Origin: an uncultured Lachnospiraceae bacterium
Lineage (GTDB): Bacteria > Bacillota > Clostridia > Lachnospirales > Lachnospiraceae
Direction: 5' to 3'
NCBI GenBank assembly: GCA_910580005.1
Contig: CAJTXH010000090.1
Coordinates: 1 to 11,785 of the forward strand
DNA length: 11,785 nucleotides
This document shows, one piece after another, positions 1 to 7,270 of this stretch; within the stretch, counting starts at the first letter, position 1, and every line of letters begins with the position of its first letter. The position numbers were made by a program, and so were the translations under genes. The notes beneath the pieces were generated by a model that was given only the letters and a program-made list of their open reading frames with translations, was not told where the DNA came from and did not search any database.

Positions 1-25
1 CCCTGCGTACGTATGCCAACACAGG

Positions 26-41
26 ATAACTGGAAATTATC
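26..41. repeat. 16-nt repeat, copy 1 (upstream of cvfB)
   Basis: The sequence ATAACTGGAAATTATC occurs here and again, identical and in the same orientation, at 10386-10401, so the two copies bracket the fatty acid operon and the cvfB-like gene. It has ATAA/TTAT ends that can pair. This copy lies about 55 nt upstream of the -35 box of the cvfB-like gene. It could be a regulator site, a dispersed repeat or chance; nothing else identifies it. Confidence 0.4.
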
Positions 42-95
42 TTAATTTGATTACAGTTTATTCATGCGTTTGTCTTGAAAATACGCAACCACTTG

Positions 96-124
96 TTGAC
101 ATTACTATCAAATTACCATAAAAT
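96..124 (+). promoter_or_regulatory. Sigma-A-type promoter of the cvfB-like gene
   Basis: A perfect -35 box TTGACA (96-101) is followed after 17 nt by TAAAAT (119-124). Transcription would start near 131, giving a leader of about 54 nt before the ATG at 185. The leader carries GGAG at 174-177, 7 nt before the start codon. Confidence 0.75.
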
Positions 125-184
125 ATTAATTACATGCTATTTAGAAATCTATGGTTATTTTTTTAGAATTTATGGAGATTAATT

Positions 185-1033
185 ATGAAACAGAAAATAG
201 AACTTGGCAAAACCCAGGAACTTATTGTTACCAAACAGACAAATTTTGGTGTTTACTTAAATATCCCTGGCGGTGATGAAGCAAACCACATACTCCTGCC
301 AAAGTCACAAGTACCTGAAGGAACAGAACTTAAAGACTCACTGGAAGTTTTTGTATATAAAGACTCCGAGGACAGACCTATTGCAACTATGGAGAAGCCT
401 TTAATTGAACTTGGAGGCGTTGCCCGCCTGTATGTCAAGGAAATATCACATATTGGAGCATTTCTTGAATGGGGGCTTGCTAAAGACCTTCTGCTGCCTT
501 TTAAAGAATGGCTTTATGAAGTAAAACAAGGTGATGAAGTTTTAGTTACCCTTTACATTGATAAAAGCGAAAGGCTTTGTGCCTCTATGAAGGTTTATGA
601 ACTTTTAAGATGTGATTCACCTTATAACAAAGATGATGAAGTTGATGGGAGGGTATATGAAACAAGTGATAATTTTGGTGTATTTATTGCTGTAGATGAT
701 AAATATTCAGCACTCCTTCCCAAAAAAGAAGTATTTGAAACATACCACATAAACCAGCAAGTACATGCAAGGGTGGCACAAATCCTTGAAGATGGAAGGC
801 TTACATTAAGTGTTAAAAAGAAAATACCTGAACAGATGAATGAAGATGCAGATTATATTTTTAACTGCCTTAAAGATACTGGCGGCTTCCTTCCATTTAA
901 TGATAAGAGTGACCCAAAAGATATTAAAAACCAGTTCCATATGAGCAAAAATGCTTATAAACGTGCTATTGGCCATCTCTTAAAAGTCCACCTTATCACT
1001 ATTAAAAATGATGGTATACACATAGTACAATAA
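185..1033 (+). CDS. cvfB: S1-domain RNA-binding protein, CvfB/YitL family
   Basis: This 282-residue cytoplasmic protein has the layout of CvfB (conserved virulence factor B; YitL in Bacillus). There are three S1-like OB folds in tandem, at about residues 8-70, 77-138 and 152-212, with the repeated signature of a Gly-Val/Ala-Phe/Tyr strand followed by a LLP turn (FGVYL...LLP, IGAFL...LLP, FGVFI...LLP). A C-terminal winged-helix-like part (about 218-282) follows, including the KNAYKRAIGHLLK helix. Length matches the family. Staphylococcal CvfB binds RNA and affects virulence factor expression; the role in this organism is unknown. The start is supported by GGAG at 174-177 and a clear promoter upstream. 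It is convergent with the fatty acid operon and probably not functionally tied to it. Confidence 0.88.
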   Translation: MKQKIELGKTQELIVTKQTNFGVYLNIPGGDEANHILLPKSQVPEGTELKDSLEVFVYKDSEDRPIATMEKPLIELGGVARLYVKEISHIGAFLEWGLAKDLLLPFKEWLYEVKQGDEVLVTLYIDKSERLCASMKVYELLRCDSPYNKDDEVDGRVYETSDNFGVFIAVDDKYSALLPKKEVFETYHINQQVHARVAQILEDGRLTLSVKKKIPEQMNEDADYIFNCLKDTGGFLPFNDKSDPKDIKNQFHMSKNAYKRAIGHLLKVHLITIKNDGIHIVQ

Positions 1034-1041
1034 AACAAAAG

Positions 1042-1079
1042 TCCTGGCTGGCAGTTATCCCTGCCTGGCCAGGATTTTT
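1042..1079. terminator. Bidirectional intrinsic terminator between cvfB-like gene and accA
   Basis: The arms TCCTGGC (1042-1048) and GCCAGGA (1068-1074) pair perfectly. An inner GGCAG/CTGCC stem continues the hairpin with a small internal loop. On the plus strand the hairpin is followed by TTTTTAT; on the minus strand by CTTTTGTTTTATT. It therefore fits as the shared terminator of two convergent transcription units. Confidence 0.85.
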
Positions 1080-1085
1080 ATACTT

Positions 1086-1883
1086 TTATTCCATAAATTC
1101 CCCATACTGCCTGAACCTCTTATATCTCCTGCCTAAAAGCCCTTCTATAGAAAGTCCCCTTAATTCTGGCAGGGTTTCCCTTAATGCATCTTTTATTTGG
1201 TCTGTTGTAAACTTAAGGTTATTCTCAATTCCCTCTTTAGGTTCATAAAAAATCCTGTCTACAACATGGTCCTTCATAAGGTCTTTTGCAGTCATCTTCA
1301 TAAGTGCCGCCGCCTCTTCAACCCTTGAGGAATCCCTCCATAGTATACTTGCAAAACCTTCTGGCGAAAGCACAGAAAAAAGCCCGTTTTCAAGCATCCA
1401 CACTGTATCTGCAACTGCAAGTGCAAGTGCCCCTCCGCTGCCTCCTTCACCTGTAAAAATACTTATAACAGGTGTTTTTAAATCCGACATCTCTTTCAGG
1501 TTTCTTGCAATAGCTTCACCCTGCCCTCTTTCTTCTGCACCTATTCCTGGATATGCACCAGCAGTATTTATAAAAGTTATTACAGGACGTTTAAACTTCT
1601 CTGCCTGTTTCATAAGGCGCAAAGCCTTACGGTATCCTTCAGGGCCAGGCTGCCCAAAATTACATTTTACATTTTCTTCCAGGTCATGTCCCTTCTGTAT
1701 TCCCACAACTGTAACCGGTATTCCTTCAAAGCTTGCAATCCCACCTATTACAGCCCCATCATCTGCATAAAGCCTGTCACCATGAAATTCTAAGAAATCC
1801 TCAAATATATCTTCTATAAATTCTTTTGTGTTAGGTCTTGCAATTTTTCTGGCAATTGCTACCTTTCTCATTGTATCATTCAT
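1086..1883 (-). CDS. accA: Acetyl-CoA carboxylase carboxyltransferase, alpha subunit
   Basis: AccA pairs with AccD to transfer the carboxyl group from carboxybiotin on AccB to acetyl-CoA, making malonyl-CoA. The 265-residue protein has the crotonase-like carboxyltransferase fold, with NTAGAYPG (106-113), EERGQGEAIARN (117-128) and the glycine-rich GEGGSGGA oxyanion region (145-152). It lacks the longer N-terminus of the E. coli protein (about 319 aa), as is usual in this group. I chose the ATG at 1883, preceded by GGGGGA and a 5-nt spacer. A frame-extending TTG at 1916 would add eleven unlikely residues. It is the last gene of the operon, 68 nt after accD, and ends at the bidirectional terminator. 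A tiny out-of-frame ORF overlaps its start (see separate entry). Confidence 0.95.
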   Translation of the reverse strand: MNDTMRKVAIARKIARPNTKEFIEDIFEDFLEFHGDRLYADDGAVIGGIASFEGIPVTVVGIQKGHDLEENVKCNFGQPGPEGYRKALRLMKQAEKFKRPVITFINTAGAYPGIGAEERGQGEAIARNLKEMSDLKTPVISIFTGEGGSGGALALAVADTVWMLENGLFSVLSPEGFASILWRDSSRVEEAAALMKMTAKDLMKDHVVDRIFYEPKEGIENNLKFTTDQIKDALRETLPELRGLSIEGLLGRRYKRFRQYGEFME

Positions 1884-1896
1884 AAAAATCCCCCAT
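1876..1896 (-). other. Possible 6-codon coupling ORF overlapping the accA start
   Basis: A GGAGGG sequence (1901-1906) lies 4 nt before an ATG at 1896. That ATG opens a short frame (MGDFYE) ending in TGA at 1876-1878, just inside accA and out of frame with it. Ribosomes ending there would stop within a few bases of the accA start at 1883. This arrangement could couple or tune accA translation, but a frame this short can arise by chance. Confidence 0.25.
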
Positions 1897-1951
1897 GCTG
1901 CCCTCCAGTGGCACAAATAGTATAACGGACAAGCCCTTCTTTGAAAATATG

Positions 1952-2818
1952 TCAGCAGCTATGCAGTTTTAATATAGTTGCAAGCTCTTCCCTTATTTTT
2001 TTGCGGTGTACTACCCTGTCTGTAAAGCCATGCTCCAACTGGAATTCCGCCCTTTGGAAACCTTCTGGCAGTTTCTGGTGGATAGTCCCCTGTATAACTC
2101 TCTGGCCTGCAAACCCGACCAGTGCCTTAGGTTCTGCAAGAATAATATCACCAAGCATTGCAAAACTTGCTGTTACACCACCAGTTGTAGGGTCTGTAAG
2201 GACTGTTACATATAAAAGCCCTGCTTCATCATGCCTTGCAAGCGCAGAAGACACTTTTGCCATTTGCATAAGTGATATAATACCCTCTTGCATCCTTGCC
2301 CCGCCTGATGTTGTAAAAATAACTACAGGCAGCCTGTATTCAGTTGCATATTCAATAGCACGTGTAACCTTTTCGCCAACTACTGAACCCATGCTTCCCA
2401 TCATAAAATGGCTGTCCATTATAGCAAGGACTACCTCATACCCATCAATTTTAGCATATCCTGTTACTACAGCCTCTTGTATTCCGGACTTTATCCGGGC
2501 ATTTTCTATTACTTCATCATAGCCAGGGTATCTCATAGGGTTCTTTGGCTTCATACCGCCATCAAACTCTTTAAAACTTCCTTCATCACATGTAATGGCA
2601 ATTCTCTCCTCTGGGCTCATTCTAAAATGTGCATCACATTCAGGACATAATTTATATTCTGTAACTTCCTTTTTATAAATTATGGATTTACATGTATTAC
2701 ATTTAATCCACATCCCATCAGGTATAGATGGCTCATTCCGCTTTTTTCTTCTGTCATTCTTCCTTTTATCCTCATTTCCATCCAATGAAAAATAACTTTT
2801 TTTACCAAATAAATTCAC
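1952..2818 (-). CDS. accD: Acetyl-CoA carboxylase carboxyltransferase, beta subunit
   Basis: AccD forms the carboxyltransferase with AccA. The 288-residue protein begins with a lysine/arginine-rich stretch (18-29). Next comes a four-cysteine zinc ribbon (C40, C43, C58, C61), which in the family binds zinc and contacts nucleic acid or the holoenzyme. The carboxyltransferase core follows, with SGGARMQEG (171-179), TDPTTGGVTAS (208-218) and GFAGQRVI (235-242). The start codon is GTG (2816-2818), only 4 nt after the accC stop. Its ribosome binding site AAGGA lies within the end of accC, which points to translational coupling with accC. No nearby ATG would keep the zinc ribbon with a good site. 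Confidence 0.95.
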   Translation of the reverse strand: MNLFGKKSYFSLDGNEDKRKNDRRKKRNEPSIPDGMWIKCNTCKSIIYKKEVTEYKLCPECDAHFRMSPEERIAITCDEGSFKEFDGGMKPKNPMRYPGYDEVIENARIKSGIQEAVVTGYAKIDGYEVVLAIMDSHFMMGSMGSVVGEKVTRAIEYATEYRLPVVIFTTSGGARMQEGIISLMQMAKVSSALARHDEAGLLYVTVLTDPTTGGVTASFAMLGDIILAEPKALVGFAGQRVIQGTIHQKLPEGFQRAEFQLEHGFTDRVVHRKKIREELATILKLHSC

Positions 2819-2822
2819 AGTA

Positions 2823-4181
2823 TCATTCCTTCCACTCTGCTAAAAAAGATTCTAAAAATGAAGTATTAAAATTACCTTTCTGGTAATCTGGATTATTTAA
2901 AATACTATTCTGGAACTCTATATTTGTATCAATTCCATCTATAATAAATTCATATAATGCACGTTTCATCTTTGAGATTGCCTCTTTCCTGCTATTTCCA
3001 TGGACAATCACTTTGGCTATCATGGAATCATAAAATGGCGGTATCTCATACCCTTCATATACTGCTGTATCTACACGTATGCCAAGCCCCCCTGATGGTA
3101 TAAGCAGGTAGCCAATAATCCCAGGGCATGGGGCAAAATTGCGTGATGGGTTTTCTGCATTAATCCTGCACTCAATAGAATGTCCATTTATTTTAATATC
3201 CTTCTGGCTAAAAGAAAGTTTCTTTCCATCAGCTATATTAATCTGTTCTTTTACAATATCAACACCTGTAACCATTTCTGTAACTGGATGTTCTACCTGG
3301 ATACGTGTATTCATCTCCATAAAATAATATTCCTGCGCTGCTTCATCATATAAAAATTCAATTGTGCCTGCACTCTGGTATCCTGCCGCTTTTGCAGCCA
3401 GAACTGCAGAATTGCACATTTTTTCACGCACATTTTCTGGCAAAACAGGACATGGGGCTTCTTCAAGCACTTTCTGGTTCTTCCTCTGGAGTGAGCAGTC
3501 CCTTTCACCAAGATGTATTACATTGCCATGGGAATCACCTAATACCTGGACTTCTACATGCCTTGCCTTTTCAACCAGCTTCTCTATATACATTTTGTCA
3601 TCACCAAAAGCTTTAACTGTTTCACTTCTGGCAGATTCAAAAGCTTCTTCCATCTCTTCCTCTGAACGTACTATCCTTATGCCCTTGCCGCCGCCGCCAG
3701 CAGATGCCTTCACCATTACAGGATATCCAAGCTTATCTGCCACCTCACGTGCCTTTCCTGCATCTCCAACAACACCATCACTGCCAGGTATAACAGGCAC
3801 ACCTGCCTTTATCATCATATCCCTTGCATTAGATTTATTGCCAAGTGCATCAATTACCTGTGCAGAAGGCCCGATAAACTTAATATTGCATTCCTCACAC
3901 ATAGCAGCAAATGTACTGTTCTCTGAAAGAAAACCAAAACCTGGATGTATTGCCTGTACTTTCTTTTCAACAGCAGCACATATTATATTGTTCATATTCA
4001 GATAACTGTTATGGACTTTTGCAGAGCCAATGCATACAGCCTCATCAGCAAGCTGTGTATGCAGTGCCTCTCTGTCAGGCTCAGAAAATACTGCTACCGT
4101 CTTAATCCCCATTTCACGGCATGCCCTTATTATACGTACTGCAATTTCACCACGGTTGGCAATTAAAATCTTGTCAAACAT
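2823..4181 (-). CDS. accC: Acetyl-CoA carboxylase, biotin carboxylase subunit
   Basis: AccC uses ATP and bicarbonate to carboxylate the biotin on AccB. The 452-residue protein has the N-terminal domain (FDKILIANRGEIAVR), the ATP-grasp domain with Lys158 and the glycine-rich GGGGKG loop (162-167), and the metal/catalytic segment MEMNTRIQVEHPVTEM (288-303). Glu275, Glu289, Asn291, Arg293, Glu297 and Arg339 match the E. coli active-site positions with a one-residue offset. The usual HPGYGFL segment reads HPGFGFL here (80-84), a mild change. The ATG at 4181 is preceded by GGAGGG. A longer frame from 4223 would overlap the end of fabZ and adds no family sequence. It is 34 nt downstream of fabZ and 4 nt upstream of accD. 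Confidence 0.96.
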   Translation of the reverse strand: MFDKILIANRGEIAVRIIRACREMGIKTVAVFSEPDREALHTQLADEAVCIGSAKVHNSYLNMNNIICAAVEKKVQAIHPGFGFLSENSTFAAMCEECNIKFIGPSAQVIDALGNKSNARDMMIKAGVPVIPGSDGVVGDAGKAREVADKLGYPVMVKASAGGGGKGIRIVRSEEEMEEAFESARSETVKAFGDDKMYIEKLVEKARHVEVQVLGDSHGNVIHLGERDCSLQRKNQKVLEEAPCPVLPENVREKMCNSAVLAAKAAGYQSAGTIEFLYDEAAQEYYFMEMNTRIQVEHPVTEMVTGVDIVKEQINIADGKKLSFSQKDIKINGHSIECRINAENPSRNFAPCPGIIGYLLIPSGGLGIRVDTAVYEGYEIPPFYDSMIAKVIVHGNSRKEAISKMKRALYEFIIDGIDTNIEFQNSILNNPDYQKGNFNTSFLESFLAEWKE

Positions 4182-4215
4182 ATACCCTCCAATCAAAAAG
4201 CTGCTTAAGCCACCA

Positions 4216-4653
4216 CTAACCAATCATAAATACCAGTTCTGCCTGGGCAGCAACCTTGTCGCCAACATACGCAGTACCTTTGCCAGTCCCTGCATTGCCC
4301 TTTAACTTTTCTATTTTAACTTCAAGACGGAGGGTGTCACCTGGAACTACTTTCTTCTTAAACTTGGCATTTTTAATACCTCCAAAATATGCTGTTCTTC
4401 CTTTAAACTCATCCATTGAAAGTATTGCAGCCGCCCCTGCCTGTGCCATCGCTTCAACTATAAGCACACCTGGCATAACAGGTTCTTGTGGGAAATGCCC
4501 TGCAAAAAATGGTTCATTATATGTCACATTCTTAATGGCTGTAACAGACTTCTTCCCATCCTCCCCTTCAGTTATCCCTTCTATCCTGTCAAGCAGCAGA
4601 AATGGCTGCCTGTGTGGGATAATATCCATTATCTCTTTTATATCCATTGCCAT
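4216..4653 (-). CDS. fabZ: 3-hydroxyacyl-ACP dehydratase FabZ
   Basis: FabZ removes water from 3-hydroxyacyl-ACP to give trans-2-enoyl-ACP in each elongation round. The 145-residue hot-dog-fold protein has the typical IIPHRQPFLLLD start (11-22) and the active-site segment AGHFPQEPVMPGVL (51-64), with catalytic His53 and, on the next helix, Glu67 in VEAMAQAG. Length is normal for FabZ and shorter than FabA. The ATG at 4653 has GAGG 6 nt upstream. As in other clostridial operons it sits between accB and accC. No fabA, fabM or fabN is present here, so how unsaturated chains are made cannot be told from this window. Confidence 0.95.
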   Translation of the reverse strand: MAMDIKEIMDIIPHRQPFLLLDRIEGITEGEDGKKSVTAIKNVTYNEPFFAGHFPQEPVMPGVLIVEAMAQAGAAAILSMDEFKGRTAYFGGIKNAKFKKKVVPGDTLRLEVKIEKLKGNAGTGKGTAYVGDKVAAQAELVFMIG

Positions 4654-4692
4654 AATATACCTCTCTTCTATGCCATTTTTAATACTTTTGTA

Positions 4693-5160
4693 TTATCCAA
4701 GCCTGAAAAGTTTCTCACCAAATTCCACAAACTGCCCGTCTTCAACGAGGACTTCCACAATTTTCCCGCTTTTTTCACTTGTAACTTCATTCATAAACTT
4801 CATAGCTTCAATTATACATACAATATCACCTTTCGAAACAGTATCCCCTACAGTTACATAAGGAGGTTTCTCTGGTGAAGCACTCTGGTAAAATGTCCCA
4901 ACAATAGGTGACGTTATAAAATCCCCATTATCCGCATCCCCTTCATTTCCACCAGCAGGTATCTTACCTGTCATAAATACAGCCCCAGGTTCTTCATTAG
5001 CCTGTAAATGTACTGGTGGCACTGCAGGCGCAGATGGTGGCATAGGTACTGCCTTGCCTCTGTTTAAACGGACAACTGCATTATCAAGCTGCACTTCCAT
5101 ATCATTAAGGTCTGTCTTCTCAAATATGGCAATAAGTTCTTTTACTTCTTCAAACTGCAT
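4693..5160 (-). CDS. accB: Biotin carboxyl carrier protein of acetyl-CoA carboxylase
   Basis: AccB carries the biotin that shuttles CO2 between AccC and the AccA-AccD carboxyltransferase. The 155-residue protein has a helical N-terminus (1-36), a proline/alanine-rich linker (about 37-80) and a C-terminal biotinyl domain (about 81-155). The biotin attachment lysine is Lys121 in EAMKFMNE; most bacterial proteins have Leu or Met after the lysine, here it is Phe. The SPIVGTFY segment (84-91) and the C-terminal FVEFGEKLFRL are standard. It starts 18 nt after fabF, with a GGGAGGGG ribosome binding site 9 nt before the ATG. A biotin ligase from elsewhere is needed. Confidence 0.95.
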   Translation of the reverse strand: MQFEEVKELIAIFEKTDLNDMEVQLDNAVVRLNRGKAVPMPPSAPAVPPVHLQANEEPGAVFMTGKIPAGGNEGDADNGDFITSPIVGTFYQSASPEKPPYVTVGDTVSKGDIVCIIEAMKFMNEVTSEKSGKIVEVLVEDGQFVEFGEKLFRLG

Positions 5161-5178
5161 AATTTCTATCCCCTCCCG

Positions 5179-6420
5179 TTAATCTTCCCATTTCTTAAAA
5201 CAAAGCACACCATTGTGCCCTCCAAAACCAAATGTATTGGACAATGCATAAACAGCCCCGTCAGCTTTTCTTCCAGTATTTGGAATATAATCAAGGTCAC
5301 ATTCCTCATCAGGGGTATGGTAGTTAATTGTAGGAGGCAGGAAACCTTCCTCAAGGGCTTTTAAGCACACTATAGCCTCAATAGCACCAGCAGCACCCAG
5401 AAGATGTCCTGTCATAGACTTAGTTGAGCTTACAGGCGTTTTGTATGCTTCACTGCCAAATGCAAGCTTTATTGCTGCTGTCTCTGAAACCTCATTGGCA
5501 TGTGTACTTGTTCCATGCGCATTAATATATGCTACATCAGCAGGAGTTATTCCAGCTTCTTCCATTGCAAGCTTCATAGCCCTTGCTGCACCTGAACCAT
5601 CAGGGGAAGGGGCTGTCATATGATATGCATCACAGGTTGAGCCAAAACCGGCTATTTCGCCATAAATTGTGGCATTACGTGCAAGAGCATGTTCCAGCTC
5701 TTCAAGAATTAATATTCCTGCACCATCACCCATAACAAAGCCGTCCCTTTCCTTGTCAAAAGGCTTACATGCATCCAGTGGGTCTTCATTAGTTGAAAGT
5801 GCTGTAAGGTTTGTAAAACCAGCAATACCAATTTCACATAAAGATGCTTCTGCACCACCAGCTATACATGCATCAAGATACCCATGTTTAATATTCCGGA
5901 ATGCTGCACCAATAGAATGTGTGCTTGTTGAACATGCTGTAACTATATTTTCACATGCACCTTTAGCACCATACTGGATAGCAATATTTCCTGCTGCCAT
6001 ATTGCCAATTGTCATAGGTATAAAAAGTGGTGAAACCCTTGAAGGTCCTTTTTCATTAAGGCGTATTACCTGCTCTTGCATTGTCATAAGGCCGCCAATG
6101 CCAGAGCCAACAATAACACCTGTCCTTAATGCATCATCCCCGTCAAGCTTCAGCCCACTGTCATCCATAGCCTGGGCTGCTGCTGCCATTGCATAAACTG
6201 AATATAAATCATTTCTCTTTATATCCTTTTTATTCATATACTTTTCAGCATCAAAATCCTTAACTTCTGCACCAATTTTAACTTTATAATCCGTTGTATC
6301 AAATTTTGTAATCCTTCCTATACCGCACACGCCATTCTTTATTCCTTCCCAGAATGAACTTACTGTGCTTCCAAGCGGGGTAACTGCACCCATTCCTGTA
6401 ATAACACATCTTCTTGACAT
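5179..6420 (-). CDS. fabF: 3-oxoacyl-ACP synthase II (FabF, KASII)
   Basis: FabF condenses malonyl-ACP with a growing acyl-ACP in elongation. The 413-residue thiolase-fold protein begins RRCVITGMGAVTPLG. It has the nucleophile Cys163 in TACSTSTHSIG, His302 in NAHGTSTHANE, Lys334 and His339 in KSMTGHLLGAAG, and the C-terminal SNTFGFGGHN loop (394-403). Cys-His-His makes it an elongating FabF rather than FabH. The ATG at 6420 is preceded by GAGG with a 6-nt spacer. An unusual pair of interleaved inverted repeats fills the 81-nt gap between fabG and this gene, ending about 6 nt before the ribosome binding site, so translation of fabF may be controlled separately. Confidence 0.96.
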   Translation of the reverse strand: MSRRCVITGMGAVTPLGSTVSSFWEGIKNGVCGIGRITKFDTTDYKVKIGAEVKDFDAEKYMNKKDIKRNDLYSVYAMAAAAQAMDDSGLKLDGDDALRTGVIVGSGIGGLMTMQEQVIRLNEKGPSRVSPLFIPMTIGNMAAGNIAIQYGAKGACENIVTACSTSTHSIGAAFRNIKHGYLDACIAGGAEASLCEIGIAGFTNLTALSTNEDPLDACKPFDKERDGFVMGDGAGILILEELEHALARNATIYGEIAGFGSTCDAYHMTAPSPDGSGAARAMKLAMEEAGITPADVAYINAHGTSTHANEVSETAAIKLAFGSEAYKTPVSSTKSMTGHLLGAAGAIEAIVCLKALEEGFLPPTINYHTPDEECDLDYIPNTGRKADGAVYALSNTFGFGGHNGVLCFKKWED

Positions 6421-6435
6421 TTAAAACCTCGTTTC

Positions 6436-6495
6436 TGCGCTGTTTTTTATTAAGGCAGGTTTTGCGGCTAACAGCGCATACACAAAAGCCTGCCT
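6436..6495 (-). promoter_or_regulatory. Candidate cis-acting RNA structure (pseudoknot or alternative hairpins) before fabF
   Basis: Two strong inverted repeats interleave in the fabG-fabF gap. Stem A is 9 perfect base pairs, TGCGCTGTT (6436-6444) with AACAGCGCA (6470-6478). Stem B is AGGCAGG (6453-6459) with CCTGCCT (6489-6495), extended by TTTTG/CAAAA (6460-6464/6483-6487) across a one-base bulge. Because the arms alternate, the stems either exclude each other or form an H-type pseudoknot. In the RNA the connecting loops would be about 4, 5 and 8 nt, the last one A/U-rich. The 3' end lies about 6 nt from the fabF ribosome binding site (6426-6430). No U-run follows, so it is not a simple terminator. 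It matches no element I know. Confidence 0.55.
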
Positions 6496-6501
6496 GGATT
6501 T

Positions 6502-7230
6502 TTACATAACCATTCCGCCATCTACATTAAGTACCTGGCCTGTAATATATGTGTTTTCTGCCAGAAATACTGCCGCACTGGCAATATCTTCCACATTCCC
6601 ATAACGTTTAAGCGGTATAGACTCAAGCATCCCTTTTTTGATGTCTTCACTAAGCACATCTGTCATATCTGTTTCAATAAAACCAGGTGCAATTGCATTG
6701 CATCTAACACCACGCTGTGCAAGCTCCCTGGCAGCAGACTTTGTAAGACCAATTACGCCAGCTTTAGAAGCGGCATAATTAGCCTGTCCTATATTCCCTG
6801 TAACACCTGATACTGATGCCATATTAATAATAGCGCCACTGCGCTGTTTAAGCATAAGGCTGCTTGCGTGGCGCACCATATTAAATGTACCTTTAAGGTT
6901 TGTATTTATAACTTGGTCAAACTGCTCTTCTGACATACGCATAAGAAGCATATCCCTTGTAATCCCTGCATTATTTACAAGCACATCAAGTGCACCAAAT
7001 TCTTTCTTTACATCTTTAACAAGCTGTGCTGCAAATTCAAAGTCCGCAACATCACCTTTTACTGGAAGGCATTTTACACCACATGCTTCAATTTCACTAA
7101 CAACATCATCTGGCAGTGTGCTGTGGTAATTAAGTACAATATTGCATCCCTTTTTTGCAAACGCAAGGGCAACTGCCTTTCCTATCCCCTTTGCTGCACC
7201 TGTTACTACTGCTGTCTTTCCATTTAACAT
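6502..7230 (-). CDS. fabG: 3-oxoacyl-ACP reductase FabG
   Basis: FabG is the NADPH-dependent reductase that turns 3-oxoacyl-ACP into 3-hydroxyacyl-ACP. From the chosen start the protein has 242 residues and a classical short-chain dehydrogenase fold. It shows the cofactor loop TGAAKGIG (10-17), the NNAG motif (86-89), and the catalytic set Asn111, Ser139, Tyr152 and Lys156 in NYAASKAG. The end, GQVLNVDGGMVM, is standard. I placed the start at the ATG at 7230, which has GGGGGT just upstream and gives the usual MLNGKTAVVTG beginning. An ATG 12 nt earlier (7242) is possible and would add four residues. It follows fabD by 40 nt. Confidence 0.95.
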   Translation of the reverse strand: MLNGKTAVVTGAAKGIGKAVALAFAKKGCNIVLNYHSTLPDDVVSEIEACGVKCLPVKGDVADFEFAAQLVKDVKKEFGALDVLVNNAGITRDMLLMRMSEEQFDQVINTNLKGTFNMVRHASSLMLKQRSGAIINMASVSGVTGNIGQANYAASKAGVIGLTKSAARELAQRGVRCNAIAPGFIETDMTDVLSEDIKKGMLESIPLKRYGNVEDIASAAVFLAENTYITGQVLNVDGGMVM

Positions 7231-7270
7231 AACAACCCCCATGCCGCTTTAGATTTATTTCCCTTCCTAT

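Noticed and set aside
1884..1916. TTG start for accA adding eleven residues
   Set aside because: The extra residues do not resemble AccA and the ATG at 1883 has its own ribosome binding site.
1941..2522. Plus-strand frame opposite accD
   Set aside because: It is antisense to accD, with no recognisable domain or start signals.
3364..4005. Long plus-strand frame opposite accC
   Set aside because: It is antisense to a clear accC with full active-site sequence, has no family resemblance, and results from codon use in the real gene.
4256..4861. Plus-strand frame opposite fabZ and accB
   Set aside because: It is antisense to two intact genes and lacks a promoter or a ribosome binding site.
5669..6196. 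Plus-strand frame opposite fabF
   Set aside because: It is the complement of a conserved enzyme gene; the composition is that of a shadow frame.
6436..6495. Intrinsic terminator between fabG and fabF
   Set aside because: No U-run follows either stem on the transcribed strand, and five operon genes lie downstream.
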